Shown: positions 17,766 through 26,589 of the stretch, piece after piece
How the letters are laid out: every line of letters starts with the position of its first letter
Position numbering within the stretch: position 1 is the first letter of the stretch
Made by a program: the position numbers and the translations under genes
Origin: Moorena producens 3L
Lineage (GTDB): Bacteria; Cyanobacteriota; Cyanobacteriia; Cyanobacteriales; Coleofasciculaceae
Reading direction: 5' to 3'
Length of the DNA stretch: 64,000 bases
Assembly (NCBI RefSeq): GCF_000211815.1
Contig: NZ_GL890956.1
Location: forward strand, 21,834-85,833
The notes under the pieces: generated by a model
What the model was told of the DNA's origin: nothing
The model's input: the letters and a program-made list of their open reading frames with translations, nothing else
Database searches by the model: none

Positions 17766-19540
17766 TACCTATCCCCTATTTCCTCCGCACTCTCAACCAA
17801 ATCAATAAACTCAGCTCGATAACCTTCTAAATCTACCCCTTCGGATTCCTTTGCTAATTGTAATGCTTGGTCAAAACTGGCTTTACCTTTGTAAGGAGAA
17901 TCTCTTAAGACCATACCAAAACTGGCAACGGCAGCAGAAAACTTAAAGTTATCGGAAGCATCCTCTAGCTTTACAGCTTTATCAACCAAGGGATAGGTGA
18001 GGAGTTGAGAGGTGTTACCGTCAGGCTCTTTGTAACGTAACTTGACCTGCATTAATTCTTTGGAATTAGTGGTTGAAGCAGCATTGGATTGATATTTCAG
18101 AGGGTCAATATCTGGTAATTTGACATTAGTTTTCGCTCCCACAGGAATAATTTCATACAGTGCGGTGACAGTATGACCTGCTCCTAATTCTCCGGCATCT
18201 TTAGTATCATCATTAAAGTCTTCATCCTTCAGTCGCCGATTTTCATAACCAATCAAACGATAAGCTTGGACTTTGGCAGGATTAAACTCTACTTGAATCT
18301 TAACATCTTTGGCAATAGTGAGTAAAGTAGCTCCGATTTCGTTAACCAGGACTTTCTTAGCTTCTAACTCGTTATCAATATAAGCATAATTGCCATTTCC
18401 TTTATTAGCAATTTTCTCCATCTTGGAATCTTGTAAATTACCGCTACCAAATCCTAATACGGTCAGGAAAACTCCTTTGTTTCGCTTCTGTTCAATTAGT
18501 TTAACTAATTCGGTATCACTGGAAACTCCGACATTAAAGTCTCCGTCGGTTGCTAGAATAACTCGGTTATTTCCTGATTTAATAAAATTATCCTGGGCGA
18601 GTTTATAAGCCAGTTTAATTCCTGCTCCCCCAGCAGTAGACCCCCCGGCATTGAGATTCTCAATGGCTGTTAAGATTTTATCTTTCTCGTTGCCTGGAGT
18701 AGGGGGTAAAACCACCCCAGCAGCTCCAGCATAGACGACAATACTGACCTGGTCTTCTTCTCTTAATTCATTGACGAGCATCCGAAAGGCATCTTTGAGC
18801 AAGGGAAGCTTATTGGGAGTATTCATGGAACCGGAGACATCCAGCAAAAAGACTAGATTGCTGGGAGGCAAATCTTCAATCGCCATCTTTTCCCCCTGGA
18901 TGCCAATGTGAACTAATTGGTGAGTGGGATTCCAAGGAGCTTGGGAAATTTCTGTGGTAATCGAAAAAGGGCGATCGCTTTCCGGTTCGGGATAGTCGTA
19001 GTTAAAGTAGTTAATTAATTCTTCGATACGGATGGCATTAGTAGGGGGGAGTTGACCGTTATTAAGGAAACGACGAAGATTGCTGTAGGAGGCGGTATCA
19101 ACATCAATCGCAAAGGTAGACAGAGGATTATGCTTTACTCTCTTAAAGGCGTTCTCATCAATTGCACTATAGTTTTCTCTGTTGCTGGCTTCTGGGATAG
19201 CTTGCTCTGCTGTCAGTAACGGCTTGGGTTTGCTCGCAATTGAGCTACTAGGAACTGATTTAAAGCGTGCATTTGGGCTATGGGAGAGTCGCCTTGAGGC
19301 TCGGGGTGTCAAACCTCTGTTACGGAAATTCTGATTAACACTATCCGCCGACCTCCCGAGCGGGGCTGATTCCATAAGTTCTGATTGGCGCTGTCTTTGG
19401 TCACGTTCTACGTCTTTCGCTACAGGTAGACTAGAGCTTTCTTCTAATTGGACTGATGGCTGATTGTGGCAAGCTGTTGTTAGCTGTGCCAAGATAGCGA
19501 CCATTCCGGAAAGGAGGAATAGTCTTAGTAATTTGTTCAT
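17765..19540 (-). CDS. vWA-domain lipoprotein (YfbK-like)
   Basis: A 591-residue protein. The N-terminal signal peptide ends in the lipobox LTTAC (Cys 24), so it should be a lipoprotein. The central von Willebrand A domain has the metal-binding DVSGSMN and ATDGDFNVG. A YfbK-type N-terminal segment precedes it (AFKRVKHNPLSTFAIDVDT), and a DUF3520-like C-terminal domain (YKGKASFDQALQLAKES) follows. The family is widespread and its function is not known; vWA proteins usually mediate metal-dependent protein contacts. The region around residues 40-110 is low complexity. Confidence 0.8.
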   Translation of the reverse strand: MNKLLRLFLLSGMVAILAQLTTACHNQPSVQLEESSSLPVAKDVERDQRQRQSELMESAPLGRSADSVNQNFRNRGLTPRASRRLSHSPNARFKSVPSSSIASKPKPLLTAEQAIPEASNRENYSAIDENAFKRVKHNPLSTFAIDVDTASYSNLRRFLNNGQLPPTNAIRIEELINYFNYDYPEPESDRPFSITTEISQAPWNPTHQLVHIGIQGEKMAIEDLPPSNLVFLLDVSGSMNTPNKLPLLKDAFRMLVNELREEDQVSIVVYAGAAGVVLPPTPGNEKDKILTAIENLNAGGSTAGGAGIKLAYKLAQDNFIKSGNNRVILATDGDFNVGVSSDTELVKLIEQKRNKGVFLTVLGFGSGNLQDSKMEKIANKGNGNYAYIDNELEAKKVLVNEIGATLLTIAKDVKIQVEFNPAKVQAYRLIGYENRRLKDEDFNDDTKDAGELGAGHTVTALYEIIPVGAKTNVKLPDIDPLKYQSNAASTTNSKELMQVKLRYKEPDGNTSQLLTYPLVDKAVKLEDASDNFKFSAAVASFGMVLRDSPYKGKASFDQALQLAKESEGVDLEGYRAEFIDLVESAEEIGDR

Positions 19541-20272
19541 TTGATTTGCCCTCTGTATTGCTTATTCCTAAGCTAATCGACAACAGAAGGCTGTTTGTTT
19601 GTGTTGCGGTTTCTGTAACAGTTAATGGGGAGTCGGGAGTCGGGCATCGGGAGTCGGGCATCGGGAATCGGGAGTCGGGAGTCGGGAGTCGGGAGTCGGG
19701 AATAGTGATTAATCCTAAGGTGGGCAGTGCCTAGCAATGCTATGGTCAGCAAATGAATCTGGATTAGGCTCTATATTAAATGGTATTTTGCCGGGTAAAC
19801 GGATCTAATTTTGTTAATTCCTATCTATAATGTTTTTACCATCAAATAAACACTATATGTATAAAATATATTGTCAATGAGCGCCATAAGGCCAGGTTTA
19901 TTGAAAAGTACCCGTGGTTGATTGACAAGATGGGTTTATCCTATGATACTTTTACAGATATAGGACTGGAAGCAAAGCTTAAGATATCTTCTGCTTCCTG
20001 ATCCAAAGCTACCTGTCCCCTTTCAATAATAAAACTATGTCTTAAGCTGTACTTCTCTTCCTATAAAACTAGATAAACCATGGCTACTCGCCATAGTTTA
20101 TACTGATGATGTAGTTAACCCTTTTTATAGAACTTTTCTTAATTAGGAGCTACACATCATTTTTTTTCTGTTCGCTATTTCCTATTTCCTTTTGTAGGTT
20201 CCGGTGATCCGCTTTTTTGGTGATCCGCTATTTCCTGTTGCCTAAAATCCAGGATTTTCTACCTCAAATCGG
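19541..20272. other. Repeat-rich spacer
   Basis: A GGGAGTC/GGGCATC array at 19627-19700 is followed by unassigned AT-rich DNA. The phrase GGTGATCCGCT occurs twice near 20200-20230. One possible coding remnant is listed separately (19858-20001). No complete gene is seen. Confidence 0.5.
19858..20001 (+). pseudogene. Short coding remnant of unknown origin
   Basis: The frame reads NERHKARFIEKYPWLIDKMG then LSYDTFTDIGLEAKLKISSAS before a TGA at 19999-20001. The composition is protein-like and unlike the surrounding repeats, but there is no start codon or ribosome-binding site in frame. I do not recognise the family. Confidence 0.3.
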
Positions 20273-20273
20273 T

Positions 20274-20470
20274 AAGCTATCAGCTATCAGCTATCAGCTA
20301 TCAGCTATCAGCTAATGCGCTACGGGAGGTGCTTTTGAATAAAACAGGTCAGCATTCGAATAATCCTGAGTGATGTCACAGGGTTGAAGCCTGTGCCACA
20401 AACATTAAGCCTGTGCCACAAAGCTATTCGCGTAGCGTGAGCTTTTAGCTCACGGCTGACGGCTAAATGC
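20274..20470. repeat. (TATCAGC)n array and repeated GCCTGTGCCACA
   Basis: Five TATCAGC heptamers, then ATGCGCTACG and GTAGCGTGAGC fragments of the dispersed repeat. A duplicated AAGCCTGTGCCACAAA lies near 20386-20420. All are upstream of the EamA transporter. Confidence 0.7.
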
Positions 20471-20542
20471 TGAATGCTTACTAAAATCGTTTAATACAAC
20501 TGTTTACAACCACTATATAATCCCTAATTAAGGAAGTTGATG

Positions 20543-21484
20543 ATGTCTACTAAACATTCTGCAGTCTGGGGATCTTCTTCCTTAGCCATTGCCATTTTTG
20601 CCCTATCGTCTTCACCAATTCTGACTCGCATAACAGAACATGATATGGGTCCTTATGGAACAATATTTAATCGGTTTTGGATTGCCAGCCTAGCGTTGGG
20701 CCTTGGCAAGGTTGTCAAACTACTTTGGGATAAGCAGAGCGGACGCTTATCTACTACTGATAACAAGGCTTATACTGTCCAGGATTTTTTCTCCTTATTT
20801 CTTGTTGCTAGCTTAGATTCAATTTGCCTAGTGACCTGGGCTTGGTCTTTGACAAAAACAAGTGTTGCTAATTCTAATCTTCTCCACAACACCACTCCTA
20901 TCTTTGCAGCTGTCGGCGGATGGTTACTGTTAAGCCAATCCTTTAATCGTCGCTTCCTAATCGGCATGATACTGGCTCTAGCAGGAACGTTCTTAATTGG
21001 TTTTAACGATTTTCATATCGATCGAGATACATTGATAGGGGACAGCGTTGCATTACTATCTGCCCTTTTCTACGCGGGGACACTTTTGGTAACAGAGCAT
21101 CTCCGAGTTAAATTTGACACAAGCACAATTTTACTATGGCTTTATACCTTGGGTGGCCTATTGTTGTTACCATTAACATTGCTATTTGAAGATAGACTAT
21201 TTCCTGCTTCCTTTTCATCATGGTCTGCTGTTATTGGCCTAGGACTTTGTGGCTCTATAATTGGATTGGGTGCATTATTCTATAGTCTCAAACAATTTTC
21301 ATCTAGCTTTGTCTCTCTCATCCTATTGCTGGAACCTATGATTGCAGCAGTCTTAGCCTGGCTAATTTTTGCGGAAAAATTGAGTTGGTTAAATGGCTTG
21401 ACGTTTATAATTGTATTATCTGGGATTTATCTGGCTAAATCAGATGGAGAATTAGATAATATTGGCTCTACCGAAGCTACTTAA
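20543..21484 (+). CDS. EamA/DMT-family transporter
   Basis: About 313 residues with ten hydrophobic helices in two EamA halves (roughly 10-150 and 165-300). The second half contains the typical GSIIGLGALFYSLKQF and LLEPMIAAVLAWLIFAEKLS. The family exports or imports small metabolites across the plasma membrane; substrate not predictable. The Shine-Dalgarno-like AAGGAAG at 20530-20536 best fits the third of three consecutive start codons (TTG, ATG, ATG). No operon partner is apparent. Confidence 0.8.
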   Translation: MSTKHSAVWGSSSLAIAIFALSSSPILTRITEHDMGPYGTIFNRFWIASLALGLGKVVKLLWDKQSGRLSTTDNKAYTVQDFFSLFLVASLDSICLVTWAWSLTKTSVANSNLLHNTTPIFAAVGGWLLLSQSFNRRFLIGMILALAGTFLIGFNDFHIDRDTLIGDSVALLSALFYAGTLLVTEHLRVKFDTSTILLWLYTLGGLLLLPLTLLFEDRLFPASFSSWSAVIGLGLCGSIIGLGALFYSLKQFSSSFVSLILLLEPMIAAVLAWLIFAEKLSWLNGLTFIIVLSGIYLAKSDGELDNIGSTEAT

Positions 21485-21550
21485 GATGTAAGCGATCAGC
21501 GATCAGCTATCAGCTAATGCGCTACGCCCACGCTACGCGAACAGCGATCA

Positions 21551-21634
21551 GTGGTGCGTTACGGGCCGGGCTATCTCAACCGATGTCAAGAGGGGGAAAA
21601 TCAAGGGAAGCCCGTCCCTAACACACCCTACACC
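21551..21634. repeat. Palindromic element (family A), copy 4
   Basis: Arms GTGGTGCGTTACGGGCCGGG and CCCGTCCCTAACACACCCTA with a variable centre. It is immediately followed by a GATTCCC heptamer array that reaches into the kinase gene. Confidence 0.8.
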
Positions 21635-21635
21635 A

Positions 21636-23816
21636 CTATTCCCGATTCCCGGTTCCCGATTCCCGATTCCCGATTCCCGATTCCCGATTCCCGATTTCCT
21701 GTTCCCTCTTCTGTGCTTCCAATTCGCTATTTGCCCGCTCCCGTGCTTTGATAGCCTCTCGGTAGTTTGGCTGGTAGCGCACTGCTTTGTCATAAGCAGC
21801 GATCGCTTTTTTATACTTGTTGCGTTTAACTAATGCATTGCCTAGGCTATACCAGGCTTGGCTGTAGTCAGGTTTATAGTTAACTGCTTGTTGGTAAGAT
21901 GCGATCGCATCCTTATAGCGTTCCAATTTATAGAAGGTATTGCCTCGACTGTACCAAGCTTGGTAAGGCTTGGATTTTAGTTTAATGGCTTTGTAGTAAG
22001 CTTCCAGGGCATCTTCATATCGCTGGACTTGATGGAGTGTCCAACCGCGACTGTACCAGGCTTGATAGGACTTAGGCTGGAGTTTAACGGCTTGGTCAAA
22101 GGACCCTAAGGCTTCTTGGTATTTCCCCAATTGATTTAAGGTATTGCCCCAGCTATACCAAGCTTGGTAGAAGTTGGGCTGGAATTGAACCGCTTGCTGA
22201 TAAGACTTGGCTGCATCTTTATACTTTCGCAAATTGCTCAAGTCATTACCCCGCTGATACCAGGCTTCAGCGGAATTAGGTTTGTAGTCTAAGGCTCGGT
22301 CGTAGGATTCTACTGCTGCTTTATATCGGCGCAAATTATGTAATGCCCAGCCCCGTCGATACCAAGCTTGGTAAGAATCTGGTTTGAGTTTCAGGGCTTT
22401 GTCAAAGGATGCGATCGCATCAAAATAATTCTTGGACTTAACCTGAACATTACCAAGACTGATCCAAGCATCCAAGTCATTGGGCTGGAGTTCCAGGGCG
22501 CTATTAAAAGCTTTAATTGCTGCGTCATAACGCTCCAACTGCTCCAAGGTTTTACCCCTACCCTTCCAAGCTGCACTATAATCCGGCTCAATTTGAATCG
22601 CTTGGTCGTAAGCATTTAGAGCTTCTTCATAGTACTTTAGTGCAAACAAGGTCTTACCCTGACCTTGCCAAGCTGGAGCATATTCCCCTCGGATTTCCAC
22701 AGCTCGATTATAAGCGTCTAGAGCCTGTTCATAGCGCTTCAATTCTAAAAAGGTTTCGCCCTGGTTATACCAATCCGTAGCATTAGCTCCCCTGAATGTA
22801 TGCACCATAAAAACCGTTGCTGCAAACCCCAATCCAATCACCCCGGTGTACAGTAACACTTGGTACGGTTTTAGTCTGAATCGTCGGGGTTTCGGGAGCA
22901 GCGGTTGTATAGATGAGGCAATTCCCAACATTAAAGTAGCGCCAGTTTTAGTAGTGTTAGGATTGGTGTTATTATTGCTATTTTTATTAGTAATTACAGT
23001 AGTTAGTGCTTGTAATGCTGAGGTAGCTGATTGGTAACGCTCTCGGAAATCATAGCACAGCATTTTATCTAAAGTATCGGCTAATTCAGCACTTACTGAT
23101 ATCTGGTTATGCCAGCTAATTTCCGCTGTATTAGGGTCAAGGGGCAATTGGTGAGGACGTAAACCGGTTAAACCAACAATCCCGATCATCCCGACAGCAT
23201 AGATATCACTGCTTAATTTCGGGTAACCATTGGCTTGTTCACTGGGTCGATAGCCAGGAGTACCAATGGCAACGGTAAAGCCAGTGTTCCCCCCTTCTAG
23301 GATTTGGGTACTAACTTGTTTAACAGCACCGAAGTCAATCAGTACTAATTTGCCATCTGATTTACGCCGAAGGATGTTTTGAGGATTAATATCTCGGTGA
23401 ATAATACGCCGTTGATGGACAAATTCTAAAACTTTCAGGATTTCCTGCAACAGGGAAATAATCTGATCTTCATTCACCTGTTGTCCCGGTACAAGTTCCT
23501 GGCTGAGGTCTTCCCCTTCAATCAATTCCTGGACGAGATAGAATTCTTGATTTTCTTCAAAATACGCAAAAAGCTGGGGAATTTGGTCATGACTTCCCAA
23601 CTGGTGTAGGATTTGGGCTTCTGTCTCAAACAGTCGCCTAGCCGTCTGCAATGTCAAGGGATCCGTGGCTACTGGCTTGAGCTGCTTAACCACACACTGA
23701 TTCTCACCAGGCAAGTGTTGGTCTTCAGCTACGAAAGTCTGACCAAATCCACCTTGTCCCAGTTGACGAATAATTTTATAGCGTCCACCGATCGTTTGTC
23801 CAAGACCCAAGTTCAT
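21636..23816 (-). CDS. Ser/Thr protein kinase with ten TPR repeats
   Basis: About 726 residues from ATG 23816 (MNLGLGQTIGGRYK). An N-terminal kinase domain has the glycine loop GQGGFGQTF, catalytic HRDINPQN (Asn where most kinases have Lys) and DFG. One membrane helix (about 317-338) is followed by ten 34-residue TPRs of the WYxxGNxL type. It is likely a plasma-membrane kinase whose TPRs face outward and bind a protein partner. The last 20 residues (NRESGIGNRESGTGNRE) are translated from the heptamer array. The array has evidently replaced the original C-terminus. Confidence 0.85.
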   Translation of the reverse strand: MNLGLGQTIGGRYKIIRQLGQGGFGQTFVAEDQHLPGENQCVVKQLKPVATDPLTLQTARRLFETEAQILHQLGSHDQIPQLFAYFEENQEFYLVQELIEGEDLSQELVPGQQVNEDQIISLLQEILKVLEFVHQRRIIHRDINPQNILRRKSDGKLVLIDFGAVKQVSTQILEGGNTGFTVAIGTPGYRPSEQANGYPKLSSDIYAVGMIGIVGLTGLRPHQLPLDPNTAEISWHNQISVSAELADTLDKMLCYDFRERYQSATSALQALTTVITNKNSNNNTNPNTTKTGATLMLGIASSIQPLLPKPRRFRLKPYQVLLYTGVIGLGFAATVFMVHTFRGANATDWYNQGETFLELKRYEQALDAYNRAVEIRGEYAPAWQGQGKTLFALKYYEEALNAYDQAIQIEPDYSAAWKGRGKTLEQLERYDAAIKAFNSALELQPNDLDAWISLGNVQVKSKNYFDAIASFDKALKLKPDSYQAWYRRGWALHNLRRYKAAVESYDRALDYKPNSAEAWYQRGNDLSNLRKYKDAAKSYQQAVQFQPNFYQAWYSWGNTLNQLGKYQEALGSFDQAVKLQPKSYQAWYSRGWTLHQVQRYEDALEAYYKAIKLKSKPYQAWYSRGNTFYKLERYKDAIASYQQAVNYKPDYSQAWYSLGNALVKRNKYKKAIAAYDKAVRYQPNYREAIKARERANSELEAQKREQEIGNRESGIGNRESGTGNRE
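21640..21702. repeat. Heptamer array (GATTCCC)n overlapping a gene end
   Basis: Eight or so GATTCCC/GGTTCCC units. On the minus strand they are translated in frame as the C-terminus of the TPR kinase. A 7-bp unit cycles through three frames, giving the 7-residue peptide repeat IGNRESG. Confidence 0.85.
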
Positions 23817-24050
23817 GCAACTTCTACTGCTCCGGGAAAACCTCACCACCTGTTAAAGGAGGTAGATCACTAGGTATAGCGCTATGCGCAAGGCAAAAGG
23901 CAAAAGGCAAAAGGCAACAGTTAACTACAAGAGCTTTTCACTTTGTACCAATGTCTTAACCTTAATGCGTACTGCTATATAGTGCTACCAATCATAGTAT
24001 ACAAAAGCCTTCAATAGTGATCGGAACATTATCCCTGGGAGAGGGAAGTA

Positions 24051-24136
24051 GTGCGTAGGGTGCGTTAGGGGCGGGCTTGCCATGATGTTCAACCCCTAGA
24101 GCCAGTTTTGGGACAGCCGCACCGTAACGCACCACC
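24051..24136. repeat. Palindromic element (family A), copy 5
   Basis: Arms GTGCGTAGGGTGCGTTAGGG and CACCGTAACGCACCACC enclose a diverged centre. It is in the 530-bp spacer between the kinase and the antitoxin remnant. Confidence 0.8.
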
Positions 24137-24239
24137 AAGTAGAATGGGCGAATGTAAAATATTAAAATTGCCGAATATCCTAGAGCGAAATTTTTAGCAC
24201 AGAAAAATAATTAATTGAGCAATAGATAAACTATAGAAA

Positions 24240-24354
24240 TTCTCTATGCCATCAGGTACAAATGGATCCCCCTAAATCCCCCGAGCGAGCAATCCCTCGC
24301 TCGGGGGACTTTGAGCTTGAGAAGCGTACCTCATAAATCCTAGAAACGCTATAA
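24240..24354. repeat. MITE-like element (family B), copy 1
   Basis: Contains GGTACAAATGGATCCCCCTA near one end, GTACCTCATAAATC near the other and a central hairpin CCCCCGAGCGAG/CTCGCTCGGGGG. It ends with AACGCTATAATT. Copies 2 and 3 lie at 31991 and 63303. Confidence 0.65.
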
Positions 24355-24378
24355 TTACCAAAATAGGAGGAATAAAAA

Positions 24379-24555
24379 ATGAAAGCAAAGACAATTAAGT
24401 GGGATGATATTCGCTCGCAAGTTCTAGCAAATCCAGAGGTAAAAGCCGAGTATGAAGCTCTAGAATTTGAGTTTAATATTGCTAGTCAGGTTATTGCCCA
24501 GTCAGAAGTCAGAAGTCAGAAGTCAGAAGTCATAACTTCCAATTCTAAATTCTAA
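24379..24555 (+). pseudogene. XRE/HigA-type antitoxin, truncated by repeats
   Basis: A good ribosome-binding site (AGGAGG, 24365-24370) precedes ATG 24379. The first 42 residues (MKAKTIKWDDIRSQVLANPE then VKAEYEALEFEFNIASQVIA) match the start of HigA-like XRE antitoxins just before the DNA-binding helices. After residue 42 the frame runs into an AGAAGTC heptamer array and stops at 24555, so the HTH domain is missing. No toxin gene is next to it. It overlaps the convergent NACHT gene end by four bases. Confidence 0.6.
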
Positions 24556-26567
24556 ATTCTAAATTCTAAATTCTCAGGCTCCATCTCGGCAAAATGTTCC
24601 ATCAACATCCGGTGGATAAAGATGTAGCCTCCTCCTACTTTTTGTAAGAAGATGCGATCGGCGGCATAGTCCAGAAAGCGGGCATAGTTCCAAGGGATGT
24701 ATTTGTTGAAGTAGAGGGCAAGGCGGAGGCTGAAGTGGTGGATGCAGGCTTGACCACCATTCTTCAGCCCAACCATCAGCCCGATTATCAGCCCGATTAT
24801 CAGCCCTTCGATCAGCCCGACCTTCAGCCCGACCATCAGCCCTCTTATCAGCCCTGTCCCCAGCCCTCCTATCAGCCCGACGATCAGCCCTCCTATCAGC
24901 CAAAACATCAGCCCTCCCATCAGACATACAGTTATAGCATTACGAGCTGATTTCCAAATTCCTTGATTTGGACTTGTTTTTATTTCAATTTCTGAACTCT
25001 CCAGCCCTTCGATCAGCCCTCCCATCAGCCCTCCCATCAGCACTACCGTCAGCCCTGCCATCAGCCCTGCCATCAGCCCTCCTTTCAGCCCGAAGTTCAG
25101 CCAAAACATCAGTCCTACCATCGACCCGACAATCAGCCCGACAATCAGTCCGACAATCCGCCCTCCCATCAGCCGGTTAATCTCCCAGTTAATCAAGATT
25201 TTTTTCCAATTAATATCAAGTCTTTCAACTGTTTTGATTTCTTCCGTTGCCTTTTTATCAAGCCCGAGCATCAGCCCTGCCATCAGCCAGACTATCAGCC
25301 AGACTATCAGCCCTGCCATCAGCCCTGCCATCAGCCCTACCATCAGCCCTGCCATCAGCCCGAACATCAACCTATAAATTCGTTTTTGCTTTCTATTTAC
25401 TAACCAAGATGGCTGCATTTTTTCAATTAAAAATATCGTTTGTGATTCCTCAACCATCCTCTGAGCCAGCCAAATTAGCCAGTACTTTACTTGCGCATTC
25501 TCATATCGTTGATTAGTTTTACGACGCTTAAACATTTTCTTGATATATGCATCAAAAAGCTGCTTACGCCGTTCCTCCACTACGTCAGTTCTAGGCAAAT
25601 CCTCAACTGCTACTCCCTGATAAGCTAGGGTCATAATATTGAGCATCAAGGGCGACTGGGCTAATTCTTGTAATACTTTATCCTTTGCAATTAATGTCCT
25701 CAAACCTATTAAATCAGCACCGACACTATCCAAGTAATGGCCAACTTGTTTTGAAGTCAGCAATCTTATACAAACTGCTTGCTGAAAATTCAAACGGTTG
25801 GATAGGGCTTCATAGTCTTTAATCCGACTACAGACTACCAGCTCGACACCAGAATTCTGCTTAAATTCGTTTAACTGGGTGATACAATCGTCTCGATAGT
25901 CTGACTTTACTTCATCCAAACCGTCAAGCAATGGTAGTAGTTGCTGTTGCGTTACTAAAGCTTCTCCAATTTTCTTGGTAACATCATACTTACTATTTAG
26001 TTCATCTACTAACCAATCGGCTATCGTCTGCCGTTTCTTTGCCCAAGACGAGAGGTTAAAGACTACGGGAATTAGCTGATTAGTGTCTTGTTCAGCACGA
26101 GCGATTAAATTCCGGGCAAGTTCAAGTAGTGTTGTAGTTTTTCCTGACCCTGGTTCTCCTAAAATTAGTAAGGTTGCTCCTGTCCCAATTTTGTCAAAAA
26201 AATCAATTACTTTAGTCCCTTCGCGGAGGGGTTGAGGTGAGTCGTCACCGATTTCGTGAATTTCGCTCCAAGGATTAGTAATGGCATCTGGTCTCTCCTC
26301 TAATCCCAATTCAATCATTACCTGGTGATAGAGGGATTTTTCCAGAACGCCTTTGACCCAAAAGTTTTTGACTTTAGTGAGTAATGCCTGACGGTTGCGG
26401 TATTCTTGACGAGTTAATTGGGTTCCTGGCGGATTGACAACAACATTATAATTATTGATCTTAGCGCCAATTTGATCAGCATTGACTGTATCAGCACGAA
26501 CAAAACCACCCTCACACTGGGAATTCCTTAGGTCATTGTTAGAGACTTTTTTTTGCTCTTCAGACAT
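24552..26567 (-). CDS. NACHT NTPase with glycine-rich repetitive membrane domain
   Basis: A 671-residue STAND-type NTPase. Residues 1-40 form a tag ending QIGAKINNY that is shared with the neighbouring small protein. The NACHT core has Walker A GEPGSGKTT (137-145), Walker B LLPLLDGLDEV (210-220) and VVCSR (244-248). Three hydrophobic blocks follow (about 399-436, 464-522 and 548-602), built of GLM/GLI-x units with glycine every four residues. The C-terminus has YIFIHRMLMEHFAEME, the usual end of cyanobacterial NACHT proteins. Known relatives act in conflict and immunity systems; a membrane-perturbing output is my inference. The tail lies beside a TAAATTC array. Confidence 0.85.
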   Translation of the reverse strand: MSEEQKKVSNNDLRNSQCEGGFVRADTVNADQIGAKINNYNVVVNPPGTQLTRQEYRNRQALLTKVKNFWVKGVLEKSLYHQVMIELGLEERPDAITNPWSEIHEIGDDSPQPLREGTKVIDFFDKIGTGATLLILGEPGSGKTTTLLELARNLIARAEQDTNQLIPVVFNLSSWAKKRQTIADWLVDELNSKYDVTKKIGEALVTQQQLLPLLDGLDEVKSDYRDDCITQLNEFKQNSGVELVVCSRIKDYEALSNRLNFQQAVCIRLLTSKQVGHYLDSVGADLIGLRTLIAKDKVLQELAQSPLMLNIMTLAYQGVAVEDLPRTDVVEERRKQLFDAYIKKMFKRRKTNQRYENAQVKYWLIWLAQRMVEESQTIFLIEKMQPSWLVNRKQKRIYRLMFGLMAGLMVGLMAGLMAGLIVWLIVWLMAGLMLGLDKKATEEIKTVERLDINWKKILINWEINRLMGGRIVGLIVGLIVGSMVGLMFWLNFGLKGGLMAGLMAGLTVVLMGGLMGGLIEGLESSEIEIKTSPNQGIWKSARNAITVCLMGGLMFWLIGGLIVGLIGGLGTGLIRGLMVGLKVGLIEGLIIGLIIGLMVGLKNGGQACIHHFSLRLALYFNKYIPWNYARFLDYAADRIFLQKVGGGYIFIHRMLMEHFAEMEPENLEFRI
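24765..25372. repeat. Coding 12-bp minisatellite in the NACHT gene
   Basis: On the plus strand, units such as ATCAGCCCTCCC, ATCAGCCCGACC and ATCAGCCCTGCC recur in three clusters (24765-24926, 25004-25158, 25262-25372). On the minus strand they encode the GLMxGLMx tetrapeptides. The unit length keeps the frame, so the membrane domain can grow or shrink by four residues. Confidence 0.85.
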
Positions 26568-26589
26568 GGGTATCTACCAATACTGCCGG

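Noticed and set aside
23855..23875. AAAGGAGGTAGATCACTAG, reminiscent of a 16S rRNA 3' end
   Set aside because: No rRNA sequence adjoins it; it is in the leader of the kinase gene.
24735..25516. Plus-strand frames rich in QPxYQPD or ALPSALPS
   Set aside because: They are antisense readings of the 12-bp repeat in the NACHT gene.
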